From a virus, in the IMG/VR virus record IMGVR_UViG_3300007539_000018, positions 1 to 64,000 of that record: a DNA stretch of 64,000 bases, one strand, 5' to 3'. The position numbers and the translations under genes are program-made. Positions within the stretch are counted from its first letter, which is position 1, and each line of letters begins with the position of its first letter. Shown here piece by piece: positions 8,168-17,800 of this stretch. The notes below the pieces were generated by a model. That model was not told where the DNA came from and made no database searches. It saw only the letters and a program-made list of their open reading frames with translations.

Positions 8168-8307
8168 GTTTAAAACAAACTTGTAAGTATTGCGGAGAGA
8201 AAACTCTTGCGAAGCGTATATTGGGTTTCTATGTTGGGTCTAGCGACCAAAAGAAACTTTGGGAATGTAGAGAGTGTTTTGGTATTTGGAGTGTAACTAC
8301 AAAGTAA
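8164..8307 (+). CDS. Zinc-ribbon protein (47 aa)
   Basis: Two CxxC knuckles (CKYC near the N-terminus and CREC about 25 residues later) make a compact zinc ribbon, ending in a WSVTTK strand. It overlaps the membrane peptide by four bases and is the last gene before the terminator hairpin. Probably a nucleic-acid-binding or protein-binding zinc ribbon. Confidence 0.6.
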   Translation: MSLKQTCKYCGEKTLAKRILGFYVGSSDQKKLWECRECFGIWSVTTK

Positions 8308-8315
8308 AAAATATT

Positions 8316-8355
8316 AGGATAGGTTGGCCTTCGGGTCAGCCTGTCCTTTTTTTTT
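8316..8355 (+). terminator. Hairpin terminator of the early block
   Basis: A 14-base stem (AGGATAGGTTGGCC against GGTCAGCCTGTCCT, with G-T pairs) closes on a TTCG tetraloop and is followed by a long T run. It lies nine bases after the last early stop codon and separates the early block from the tRNA. Confidence 0.8.
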
Positions 8356-8404
8356 ATGGATTTTTTTTTCAAAAACTAAGTTAATAGTTTCTTCATTTTT
8401 AATT

Positions 8405-8479
8405 GAGCGTGTGGTGTAATGGATAGCATTTTGGCCTTCTAAGCCGAAGATACGGGTTCGATTCCTGTCACGCTCGCCA
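8405..8479 (+). tRNA. tRNA-Arg (anticodon UCU)
   Basis: The acceptor stem GAGCGTG pairs perfectly with CACGCTC. The anticodon loop CTTCTAA gives anticodon TCT, the T arm reads ACGGG-TTCGATT-CCTGT, and the 3' GCCA is encoded. No intron is seen. It decodes AGA, a frequent Arg codon in these AT-rich genes. It stands alone between convergent transcription units. Confidence 0.93.
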
Positions 8480-8480
8480 A

Positions 8481-8567
8481 TTAATTGAATAGGTCTTCGG
8501 ATAAAAACCAAACCATCATAAATCCTACCATAAAACTAATAGCAAAAGCAAAAAATAAAGGAATCAT
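8481..8567 (-). CDS. Tiny membrane protein (28 aa)
   Basis: Starts in a TAATG overlap with the gene before it and ends two bases from the tRNA. Almost the whole chain is one hydrophobic segment (FFAFAISFMVGFMMVWFL) with a short acidic end. As the last gene of the late block, next to the fibre genes, it could be a holin-like or lysis peptide, but nothing in the sequence proves that. Confidence 0.45.
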   Translation of the reverse strand: MIPLFFAFAISFMVGFMMVWFLSEDLFN

Positions 8568-8674
8568 TAACCACACACCTCACACATTAAATAATGAATA
8601 CTTGTCATAGCAACAGGAAAAGTAACTATTATTATTACTAATAGTGCCTTCGATAACATTTCATTAATATTCAT
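8567..8674 (-). CDS. Tiny membrane protein (35 aa)
   Basis: A short charged N-terminus is followed by a hydrophobic span (ALLVIIIVTFPVAMT) and a Cys-containing end (CEVCG). It starts ten bases after the fibre gene and is coupled to a second membrane peptide. Two coupled one-span peptides at the end of a tail module suggest a lysis or holin-type pair; this is a guess from position. Confidence 0.45.
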   Translation of the reverse strand: MNINEMLSKALLVIIIVTFPVAMTSIHYLMCEVCG

Positions 8675-8683
8675 AGTATCACA

Positions 8684-9586
8684 TCAAAAAGTATATCTAC
8701 AAACTATTGGGCCTGTACCGCTAAGAGCATCAGCATGAACCGGTGCAACAAATAATTTTGTTCCATCGGAGTTCCAATCAAAACCTCCAATAAAAGTAGA
8801 TGCCGTTGTAGAAAGTTGCCCTATATCATCATTAACGCTCATTGAACGAGCAAATGAAGCAGTTGATACATTAAAACCAGTGCTAAGGTCAAACTCGGCT
8901 ATTTTAGGATGATTTGCACTTGCCGAAGCAGGATTACCTGCCGAGTTTCTGTAAGAGATAAACATTTTAGTTCCGGCAGGATTGAATCGAATACCAGTAT
9001 AGTTGGTTATATTGTCGCCGTCATCATCTGTTGTTGAACTCAAATTATTAGTTGTTTTACTACCGGCACTTAAATCCCATGCGGTGTTTAGAGTAAGCGT
9101 AATTACTGAACTACCATCTGCTACAAACAATTTAGTTCCTGTGTCGTTAAACGCTAAACCCTGCGCCCCCGAACTATACAAAGAAGAATTGACAGTTTGG
9201 GTTGAACCAGTAGTACCAATATCATATGCCGTTGAAAGAGCATAACGCACGATATTAGTAGAAGCATTTGTTCCACCAATATAGATATAATTTCCGCTAT
9301 CACCAAACACTAATGCTCTACTGCTATTGTTACCTATACTAAGTGTATCATCTGCTGATGAAAAACTAGGAACGGCACTATCATCAAAACTATATGACTT
9401 AATAGATGATGCTGAATAAACCGCTAAAAGTAGTTCATCCGGCCCATTTACTAATTCAGTAAGGATAGTACCAGTTACCGAACCAGTGCTTGAAAGTGCA
9501 ATACCATCTAAAGTATAAGCGGGTGCTGTTGTAGCATTAGCCTTTTGTTCAGCACAAGAACCTGCAATAGCATTATACAAACTCAT
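8684..9586 (-). CDS. Beta-propeller-like tail fibre or receptor-binding protein
   Basis: A 300-residue Ser/Thr/Gly-rich protein with at least four repeats of the type GLAFNDTGTKLFVAD: ALVFGDSGNYIYIGG, GIRFNPAGTKMFISY and GFDWNSDGTKLFVAP are the others. These are blades of a propeller, and the spacing of roughly 45-70 residues fits. It is the last large gene of the tail block and is coupled to the fibre gene by an ATGA overlap. Such distal proteins usually bind the host surface. Confidence 0.7.
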   Translation of the reverse strand: MSLYNAIAGSCAEQKANATTAPAYTLDGIALSSTGSVTGTILTELVNGPDELLLAVYSASSIKSYSFDDSAVPSFSSADDTLSIGNNSSRALVFGDSGNYIYIGGTNASTNIVRYALSTAYDIGTTGSTQTVNSSLYSSGAQGLAFNDTGTKLFVADGSSVITLTLNTAWDLSAGSKTTNNLSSTTDDDGDNITNYTGIRFNPAGTKMFISYRNSAGNPASASANHPKIAEFDLSTGFNVSTASFARSMSVNDDIGQLSTTASTFIGGFDWNSDGTKLFVAPVHADALSGTGPIVCRYTF

Positions 9587-11508
9587 ACCCCCAAAACAAC
9601 ATAATCAGTTCCAGTTGAAATACAAGTAACACCATTACGAGCCGCTACTGCAATATCACTTGTTGCGCCATTCATGTTATCAGTACTAGTTCGTAAAGTA
9701 AATCCATTACCATCATTATTAATAATAGTGAAATGAACACCTGCACCTTGATTATCCGGTAGAGTAATAACAATGCTACTTCCTGTAACAAAAATGTATT
9801 TACCTGCGTGAGTGGCTTCGGATAAAGTAGTCGAAGCGGTTAAAGCAACAACAGGTAGTCTTCTTGCGAGAAGGGTTTTAGTTGTTGCTACTACTAAATT
9901 ATCATCTAAAGTAGTAACTCCTGTTACATCTAATGTTCCTGCAATATCTATATTGTTTGCCAGTTTAGCACCTGTAACTGCATCATCCGCAATTTTTGCT
10001 GTGGCTATTCCACCGTCTTTAACCCGTATGGTATCGCTATTTGTTTCAATAGTAGAATCATCTACATTAACTGCTATTACTGCACTTGAAGCAGTAAGGC
10101 CATCACCTGCGAATAAAGTCGCAATATCATCAATTGACTCTTTATGTATGCCATTATCTCCGCTGTCATTAAATGCTATTGTATCTCCACTTGCTATTGC
10201 TTCTGCCGCTAAATTGTTTATATCTAAACTTAGGCTTGGTGTTCCAGTTGTAGCACCACCCGCCAAACCACTATTAGAAGCAGTTGTAATTCCTTCAATA
10301 TCACCACCACCACCACCACTTGCGGCAATAGTAACAGCACCCGCATTTTCAGTTATTGTAACATTAGAACCGGCAGTAAAAGCCAATGTTTCAGTAGCAC
10401 CTAAAGTATTTCCACCCGCAGTAATAGTTCTAAATGTATTATCATTTGCTGTCATATCATCTACAACAAAATTAATTCTACCATTAGTGTCGTCATAAGT
10501 AACCCCTATTCTTGTTTCAGTTCCAACCAACATTCCACCTACAATGTCTTGTACTGCTTCGGTAGTTATTTGAGTATCAGTAGTATATCCTTTTCCTATA
10601 ATATGGTCGTCAATTGCAGCAGAAGTCATAACAGAAGTATCATTGTCTGCAAATGAACCAGTGCTTTTTTGTACGCTACCCCCGGCAAATTCAGCGATTG
10701 TAATATCTAAGACATTTAATGTAACATCACCAGTTGTTCCTCCACCACTTAATCCTGTTCCAGCAACTACTGATGTAATATCTCCCTGTGGGGCTAATGC
10801 GGCAATAGAAGAAGCAGTAACAGTTTTAATAACATCGGATGAGCCAGTATCTTGAATTAAAACTTTATCTGCACCTGCAACAGTAGCCGTACCTATGCCG
10901 GAAATGAATAAACCATCGCTAGTTCCAGTAATTGCACCTGCTTCAGTATAGGCATTTGAGTTTTCATAAGCAATACTCACACTGTTTTCTGTTTTACTTG
11001 TTGTAAAATATTGAACCATTCTAGTAGATGTTGAAGTAGCATCATCAGCAGAACCCCCTACTATTTTAATTATAGCAATAGGAACATCTCCATCAACAAA
11101 TGCAGGAATAGCGTTAGTGGTATTATTTGCGCCTCTTAATACCATAGTATCGTTACTTCCTCCACCGTCAATTGCTACAAGCATTAAATATACATCAGTA
11201 GTAACGGGGGTTATATCTACTGCCCCAGTTCCAGAATTATATGAAGTATTCATTTCAGTTGCAGATAACGCATTGACAGTGTGTAATTTATTATCTCTAT
11301 ATACTTTACCTGCGGTAACAGCAATAGTTGTAAAATTATTAGCAGTAGAAAAAGTAATATTAAAATCTGTTGCAGTTTTAACAGCGTAATTTCCTCTATT
11401 GGCTTGGCTAAGTATTTTTATTAATCCTGAATGGGGATAATCTGTTGAGTCGGTAATTTGAGTTGAAGGCGTTCCAGAAAGGGTACTATAAAAGTGTGGA
11501 TTATTCAT
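9583..11508 (-). CDS. Long tail fibre protein
   Basis: A 641-residue protein dominated by Thr, Ala, Gly and Asp with repeated short beta motifs. It includes GDITSVVAGTGLSGGGTTGDVTL-type and IEGITTASNSGLAGG-type segments common in marine phage fibres. It has a Gly-run linker (GGGGG) and a C-terminal domain with TLPDNQGAGVHFTIIN, a strand set seen at the ends of many fibre proteins. The N-terminal 100 residues (YAVKTATDFNITFS and following) probably attach to the baseplate. Codons match the neighbours. Likely trimeric adhesion fibre. Confidence 0.75.
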   Translation of the reverse strand: MNNPHFYSTLSGTPSTQITDSTDYPHSGLIKILSQANRGNYAVKTATDFNITFSTANNFTTIAVTAGKVYRDNKLHTVNALSATEMNTSYNSGTGAVDITPVTTDVYLMLVAIDGGGSNDTMVLRGANNTTNAIPAFVDGDVPIAIIKIVGGSADDATSTSTRMVQYFTTSKTENSVSIAYENSNAYTEAGAITGTSDGLFISGIGTATVAGADKVLIQDTGSSDVIKTVTASSIAALAPQGDITSVVAGTGLSGGGTTGDVTLNVLDITIAEFAGGSVQKSTGSFADNDTSVMTSAAIDDHIIGKGYTTDTQITTEAVQDIVGGMLVGTETRIGVTYDDTNGRINFVVDDMTANDNTFRTITAGGNTLGATETLAFTAGSNVTITENAGAVTIAASGGGGGDIEGITTASNSGLAGGATTGTPSLSLDINNLAAEAIASGDTIAFNDSGDNGIHKESIDDIATLFAGDGLTASSAVIAVNVDDSTIETNSDTIRVKDGGIATAKIADDAVTGAKLANNIDIAGTLDVTGVTTLDDNLVVATTKTLLARRLPVVALTASTTLSEATHAGKYIFVTGSSIVITLPDNQGAGVHFTIINNDGNGFTLRTSTDNMNGATSDIAVAARNGVTCISTGTDYVVLGV

Positions 11509-11509
11509 A

Positions 11510-11857
11510 TTATTCTACCTCCATAATAAAAAAGAGTTCTAAATTTTCTGTTGTTGAAAAAGGCCCTAGTCCATCAAAATTATGTCGGACTAATAAATTA
11601 CCTGCTGAATCAAATATCCCTGCTTCTCTAATAACTGAATTTGACATCCCTGAAGCATTTCCAGAAATACTTAAGTGGACTTCTATTACATTTTCATCTG
11701 ATACAGTAGCCGAAAAAGAAACACTTGTTCCTAAATCTACATCTAATCCTGTTTGGGTAGAATATGTTGAGTTACCACCCAAGCCTATTTTACCATTATT
11801 GGCTAAACTACTTTGTATATGAGTTGCGATTAATTGTTTCATTTTGTCAGTTATCAA
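11510..11857 (-). CDS. Small tail or baseplate protein
   Basis: A 115-residue protein with an N-terminal helix (ITDKMKQLIATHIQSSL) followed by beta strands and a RHNFDGLGPFSTTENLEL segment. The pattern (helix, then IREAGIFDSAGNLLVRH, then a late strand) is seen in small phage tail proteins placed between hub and fibre. Its start overlaps the end of the hub gene by four bases. Probably a fibre attachment or collar component. Confidence 0.55.
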   Translation of the reverse strand: MITDKMKQLIATHIQSSLANNGKIGLGGNSTYSTQTGLDVDLGTSVSFSATVSDENVIEVHLSISGNASGMSNSVIREAGIFDSAGNLLVRHNFDGLGPFSTTENLELFFIMEVE

Positions 11858-14800
11858 AATTCTTCCTCCAATAGAGTTGTTGTTGTGCCGCCCGCCCCTA
11901 CAAACCCAAGTGTGTAAGTACTTGTATTTAAAGGCCCGCCAAATCCTAATTTAGTGCCATCTATTGATGACCGCTTTTGAGCCACAAACTTAATTAATTT
12001 AAGATTAATGTCATCTAGGAAACTTAATTCTATGTTATCTGGAATTTCTTCGGAATTCTCTTCTTCTATCTGTTGTTGTTTAATTTGTATTTCAGCAAAC
12101 CTATCTTCTAATTGCTTACTATATCTGCCTAATTCTAAAGTTATCATTCCTCTCATACTGTGAGTTATTTGAAGTACTAAAAATTCAGAAAATTCAATAT
12201 TTTCTTTGGGAAAATCTAATGTAACAATATCTCCTGCCCTTAGTTGTCCTAATCCTTTGTGTCCAACCTGTACACTGACTTTAAAGTTAAACTTGCCATG
12301 CAATTTTAATAATTCACTTGCTCTAGAATTAACTTCTTCTTGAGTAACAAGTTGCCTATCTGTTTCTCTCAATGATTTTACTCCTACTTTCTTGACGCTT
12401 CTAAGGTCTTTTCTTGTTCCTTTGTGGCTTTTACCTACTACTGTAACTGTATTAGCAAAACTATACATAGTTTTTAATTTTTGAATTCTAAATATATCTA
12501 TATTGGTGTTTCTTGTTCCTATAATAAGACTTGGGAAGTTTGAAACAGTATTCTTATCTACAATGGTTAAAGTACCATTGACCTCTAATAGTGATTTATT
12601 TTTCTTACTCATAATAAACTTAATTGCTTGGAATAAATTAACACCCTTAAAGTTTGGTGCTAAGAAGAAAGGATAATCTGCATTCTTACTTAGAGAAAAA
12701 TCAATATTATTTTCTTGTAGCATTTCTTCTATTAAATCATCTGCTTCTCTACAAATAGTAACTTCCGAACCTATTATTGCTCTTTTAGCAGAAGAACTTA
12801 CATCCCCTTCTACCTTTAGTTCAATTAGTTCAGAAAAAGAAGGTATGCCTAACATTGTTTCTTGTTCGGAAATAGACATATAATATCCAATGCTTGTACT
12901 GTCTTTGGTAAAAGTAACACCAGTAACATTAAAGTTTTCCCCATCAGCAATACATAAAGTTTCTTTAGATGATTTATCATCCTTTATATTCCAAATAGCA
13001 TCTAATTTATCAGGTGTTCTTATTACCACATGGTCGGAAGAAGAAACATCATTAGGGTCAGCAATAACATACATAGATAATACTGCTTCTCCTTCACCCG
13101 CTAATGTTCTTTTACCCGAACCTCCATTAACAAAGTAACTGTTTGGACTATCATACATAGAATTAGAATAAGGTTTCTTAGTATATCGAGAAGACATTTC
13201 GTTAAGTTTAATATCGCTTGGGCTAAAATCATACAGGCAAGTATGGTTTGGTTGTAATATTCTATAAAAAGTATCTGCGGCTACTAATGTATCATCAAGC
13301 GTAAGTATGTGAGTTTTAGTATTATTAGAAATATCTAATTCATGGGAAATAACATATAATAGTTTGTCCGGTGTCATACCGTTCAAACTTTCCCCATCTG
13401 AATGTGTACCTAAAGAAATAGTGTCGGAATCATTTTGTAAGTATTTTCCGTTTTCTGGGGCTAAATAACACCCAGTCAAATCAACAAAATCTAAAAAGGG
13501 TTGGTTGTTTGTTTCTATTGATACTCTTACAATAGTAGTATTATTTGGCCCTTTATCAGTTCCCATCAAATCATTAGTATTGTGTATTTTAAGTAGTGGC
13601 TTAAATCCAAAAATTACTCCATCAGCGTCAGTTGCTAAATTACTTCTAACCGTACCGGTATCTTTTAGACTAGCATATACACCATTTAATGCAATTCCAT
13701 ATAATGAAAATTCGTCTTCTACTGTTCTATGGCTAATTCCGTTTATTCTTGGGCAACACATTCCAGTATCAGCATTGGCTGTTGTTCCATCTTCTATATT
13801 AAATCTATCGAAAATAACAGGCATAAAATTAGTATAAGTTAATTCTCCGGTTGTATAGCCACTTGCCCCAAAATTATTTCCTTCGTTTAATCCTCTTAAG
13901 AAACCAGCCCTTAATCTTTCTAAAACTAAAGACGGTTGCCCACCACCTGCCCCTTTTGCTGCCTTTGAGTCAGAGTCAATATCAATAGGTAGCCATAGAT
14001 TAGGTTGCCTCGAATTGTTGTTTATTGTTCCCGCTAATGTATTGTTACTATATTTGGTATAAAAATCACTACCTGATTTACCGTATGTATTAGTGGTAAC
14101 ATCTGTCATTATTGCACTTTTTAATAGGTGAATATCTTCATCAAAATTAATAAATGTGTCTTGTTTTCCGTGTCCTTTTATTGGCCCAACTCCACCATCG
14201 GCATTAGTTAATTGCTCAACAGGAATAAAATATAATTGCGTATCTGTTCCCGAAGAAGCAACATAATGTTGTGCTACATTACTAGTATCTCTATATGTTT
14301 TAAATATTGCACTATCACAAGTAATGTCAGTGGTAGAGACACTAGAAACAATTCCCATAAACCTACCTGCTCCATCTACTATGACATCATTTGCCGAAAG
14401 ATTATCGGGAGAAATACTACATCGTATAACATTAGAGGAAGGTATAGAACGAGCATAAACTGGATTTGTATTATTCGTAACGCTACTTTTTCCATGAACA
14501 GCATATTGAAAACTAGGCACTACTCTTTTTCTACTTGGTGGGTTTTCAGGGTCAAATTGATTAAATGCAAAATCATAGACAACTTCAGTTAATCTCATTA
14601 AAGAAAAATTAGTAAAGGTAGTATTTTCCGAACCTACTGATTTACTAGATGATTTTATTTTAGCAAAAGTGTGAGAAGAATCATTAGAAGATATTCTTGT
14701 AGTTTCACCTAAAACATTAGTTTTAGTATCAAATGAATCCGTTATGATAGGTTCATCAATTAACATTATGCTATACTCACTTAAATCCCTAGTATTATTT

Positions 14801-17800
14801 GGATTAAATAGACTGTCTATTCTACTTCCAGAATAAGGTAACAAATCACAATTAGAAAATAAAAACATTCTAGATACTTTAGGGTCTTTATTGTCTAAAA
14901 CATCTTCAGCGATATAAGGGCTTCTACCTAAAGAGGTATCTGAGTATAATGTTGGATTTGGGGGAATATAAATACTATCAGTAGCAGTACTTATACCTTT
15001 ACTAAATCTGACTTCGTTTAAATATCTTGAGCCTAAAACCGAATCAAATCCCCTAGATTCGATTAAAGTATGCCCTTCTGAATTAGAGCCTGAATCAGTA
15101 AAGTTTGGCATTGTTGCCCCTACTCCAATAATATTATCATTTAATATTCCATCAACATAAAATCCCGGATTAAACCTATATGCAGTAGAATAGTATTTCA
15201 CTTTACTTAATTTTTCACCATAAAAATTATATTCTTCCGACTCAGTAAATCCTGTAATGCTTGAATTCACTAAATTAAAATTACCTTTTTCTATACTAAT
15301 TAGCCTATAGTATGGACTACCAAACTTGTGAGCATAAGAAGACTTACCTAAATCACTATCATAACTCAATGGATAGTCAAAAACGCTTAATGTATTATCT
15401 GAAACTATGTTAGTATCAGGAGTATTAGCAGCACCGATTGTTGGGTGAAGTAATGCGACCATTTTTCCTGTATGTAAATGACCTGCATTCAAAAAGTTCA
15501 ATTCGTGAGTTTTTTTAGATGATTCCCTAGTAGTTTCATCAACATTTAATATTGTTACTTCTGAATCTGCCGCTACATTTTTTATTTTTCTATCTAAATA
15601 TAATGTAGTATAAGTGCCGCTATTAGAAGCACCAACAAAAAATCCAGCAAATGTTCCATCTACATAAATTGGACTTCCATAGTGCCTTCTTTGAGTATCT
15701 ATTCCACCTAAAGCAACATGATAGCCACTTAAACTAGATGTTAATGAATTTTGAGGTGTTGAGCCAATAGCATTACAAGTCATTAAAATAGCAGTAGATA
15801 TGTTAGTATCTAGTTGATTAGCGTAATTTATATCTACTCTACCTAAAGTCAAAGGAACATAAGGTGCTATTATAACGCTAGTATCAAATTTATTTCTTTT
15901 TATGCTAATTACAGTAAAATCAATAAGAGTATTGATTGTATCGAAGTCTGCATGGGTGGTGTGAGTAATGTTATCTAATCTAGCCTGAAATGCTGAATCG
16001 CTTTTCATTTTAGTTGCAGAACTTAGGTAGTACCCTCTCGCTTCTAAATTAGTTGATAAAGAAGTAGAAACCAAAGAAGATGATTCGCTACCATCTTGCG
16101 CTGCTCCTGTTCCTAATCCAGCAACTCTTATATCTTTACCACTATTAAAATATAATCCTTTATTTGAAACTCCGTCTAAACTTGATGTAGACTCGACTAA
16201 TGAATTTGAGGCTAACGCTTTATTCATTATATAGTTTTTACTGGATGACTTGTATAAAGTTACAGTTCCTTCTGTTCTTGGAAATTCTCCTATTACTACT
16301 GTGTTTGCAGAAGAAGTAGCAACTGTGGTTTTACCAATATAAGAAAGCATACCATTATCATATTTACCAAATAATATAGTACCTGCCGGTATAGTTGCAG
16401 TAGCAGCATTTGTTATATCCGCTGCTGTTTTTAGATTAATTGTTTTACTAGAAGCATCAAATGTTATTACCGCTTTTATTTCGTTATCGGAAGTGTCTAA
16501 AAGAGTAGCCAAATTATTATATGGGCTATTGCTAGAATAAATAACATCTTTAGTAAATAAAGTATTTTTATCAACAATATTAGAAACAAGAATTCTTGAT
16601 TTGCTGTTGGCAACAATTTTCATAACATTAGTATTAGATTCTATATCGTTTTCTGTACTTTCTATTTCTCCATTTAATTTTTCTATTTCAATAGAATAAG
16701 CACCTATTGCTGAACGGAGAGCATTATTAAAACTATACGAAGAATTATTAAAATCAAGCGTCAAAAGTTTTTTATTAGCATCCGAAGAAATAACCTTTGC
16801 TTCAAGAGATTCTAAATTAGCATTACCCAATGATACATATAGCACTGACTCTCTACCGTCTATGATTGGATAATCAGTAAGTAGTGTCTTATCAGTTTGA
16901 TTATATGCCCTGCGGTAAATAATATCATTTACAGATAAACTGTATGAAGTTGTTGTAAATGCAGATTCTTTTTCTAATCTTGTAAAGTCTTCAAATGTTA
17001 TATCTTGAGAAAATGCAGAATAAGAATCTATTGTTTTAACTATAAGTATTCTATCACCTACCTTTACTTCATCCCCCACATTTAAGAAAGAAGAAACATC
17101 AAATTCAGTTCTAAGAGTATATTCTGGGTGAGAAGTAATATCTGTAATTTTAAGAGGTAAAGGCATCCAACCGAAAAAGTCTGCCCTGTGTACTTGGTGT
17201 CTAATTTTTATTGGAGAAAAGTCTCCTATTTTTGTACTTAACATTCTTGAAGAATCAATTATAGTAAGTTCTGCATATCCTCCCCTTGCTCCTATGGATT
17301 CTTCAATAAAACAATCAATAGTATTTTCTGTGGAGTTTGAAATAGTGGGCGAATAATCATAATATAAATATCTTTTAGGGCCAGTATAGTCAGGTGTAGA
17401 AAAGTTTGCACTATCGGATTCTACATCTTCTCCTTCGGAATCTCTCCTAGCGTTAATAAAAGCAGAATCTCTAACAAATGGATTAAATGTATCTGGAGTA
17501 ACACCTTCATTACTTGTGTGGGTTAATGGGCTATCTTGGTCTTTTAATCTATCAATTAATTGAACCACCATAGAAAACCTACTATTGTCTATTACACTTG
17601 TACCAAATTCGGGAATTGTTGTAAAGTAACTATCTGAAGAAATAGTTGCAGAAGTAGTGCCAGTATTAAATTTAATTGCATATTTTTCATTGTGATTTAG
17701 TTGATTTTTTTCAGTTAAATGTTCATTAAAGAAATAAAACAAAGGTCTAGCACAGATTAGAGAATCATTTAACGATGATTTTATTCCTGCCGAAATAGCA

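Noticed and set aside
8374-8400. AAACTA/TAGTTT inverted repeat before the tRNA as a second terminator
   Set aside because: The stem is only six bases, all AT-rich, with no good T run on either strand; likely chance.
10290-10330. CCACCA repeat as a tandem repeat element
   Set aside because: It encodes the Gly-run linker of the fibre protein on the - strand.
8684-11508. Diversity-generating retroelement targeting the fibre genes
   Set aside because: No reverse transcriptase, no template repeat and no adenine-biased variable repeat were seen in the window.
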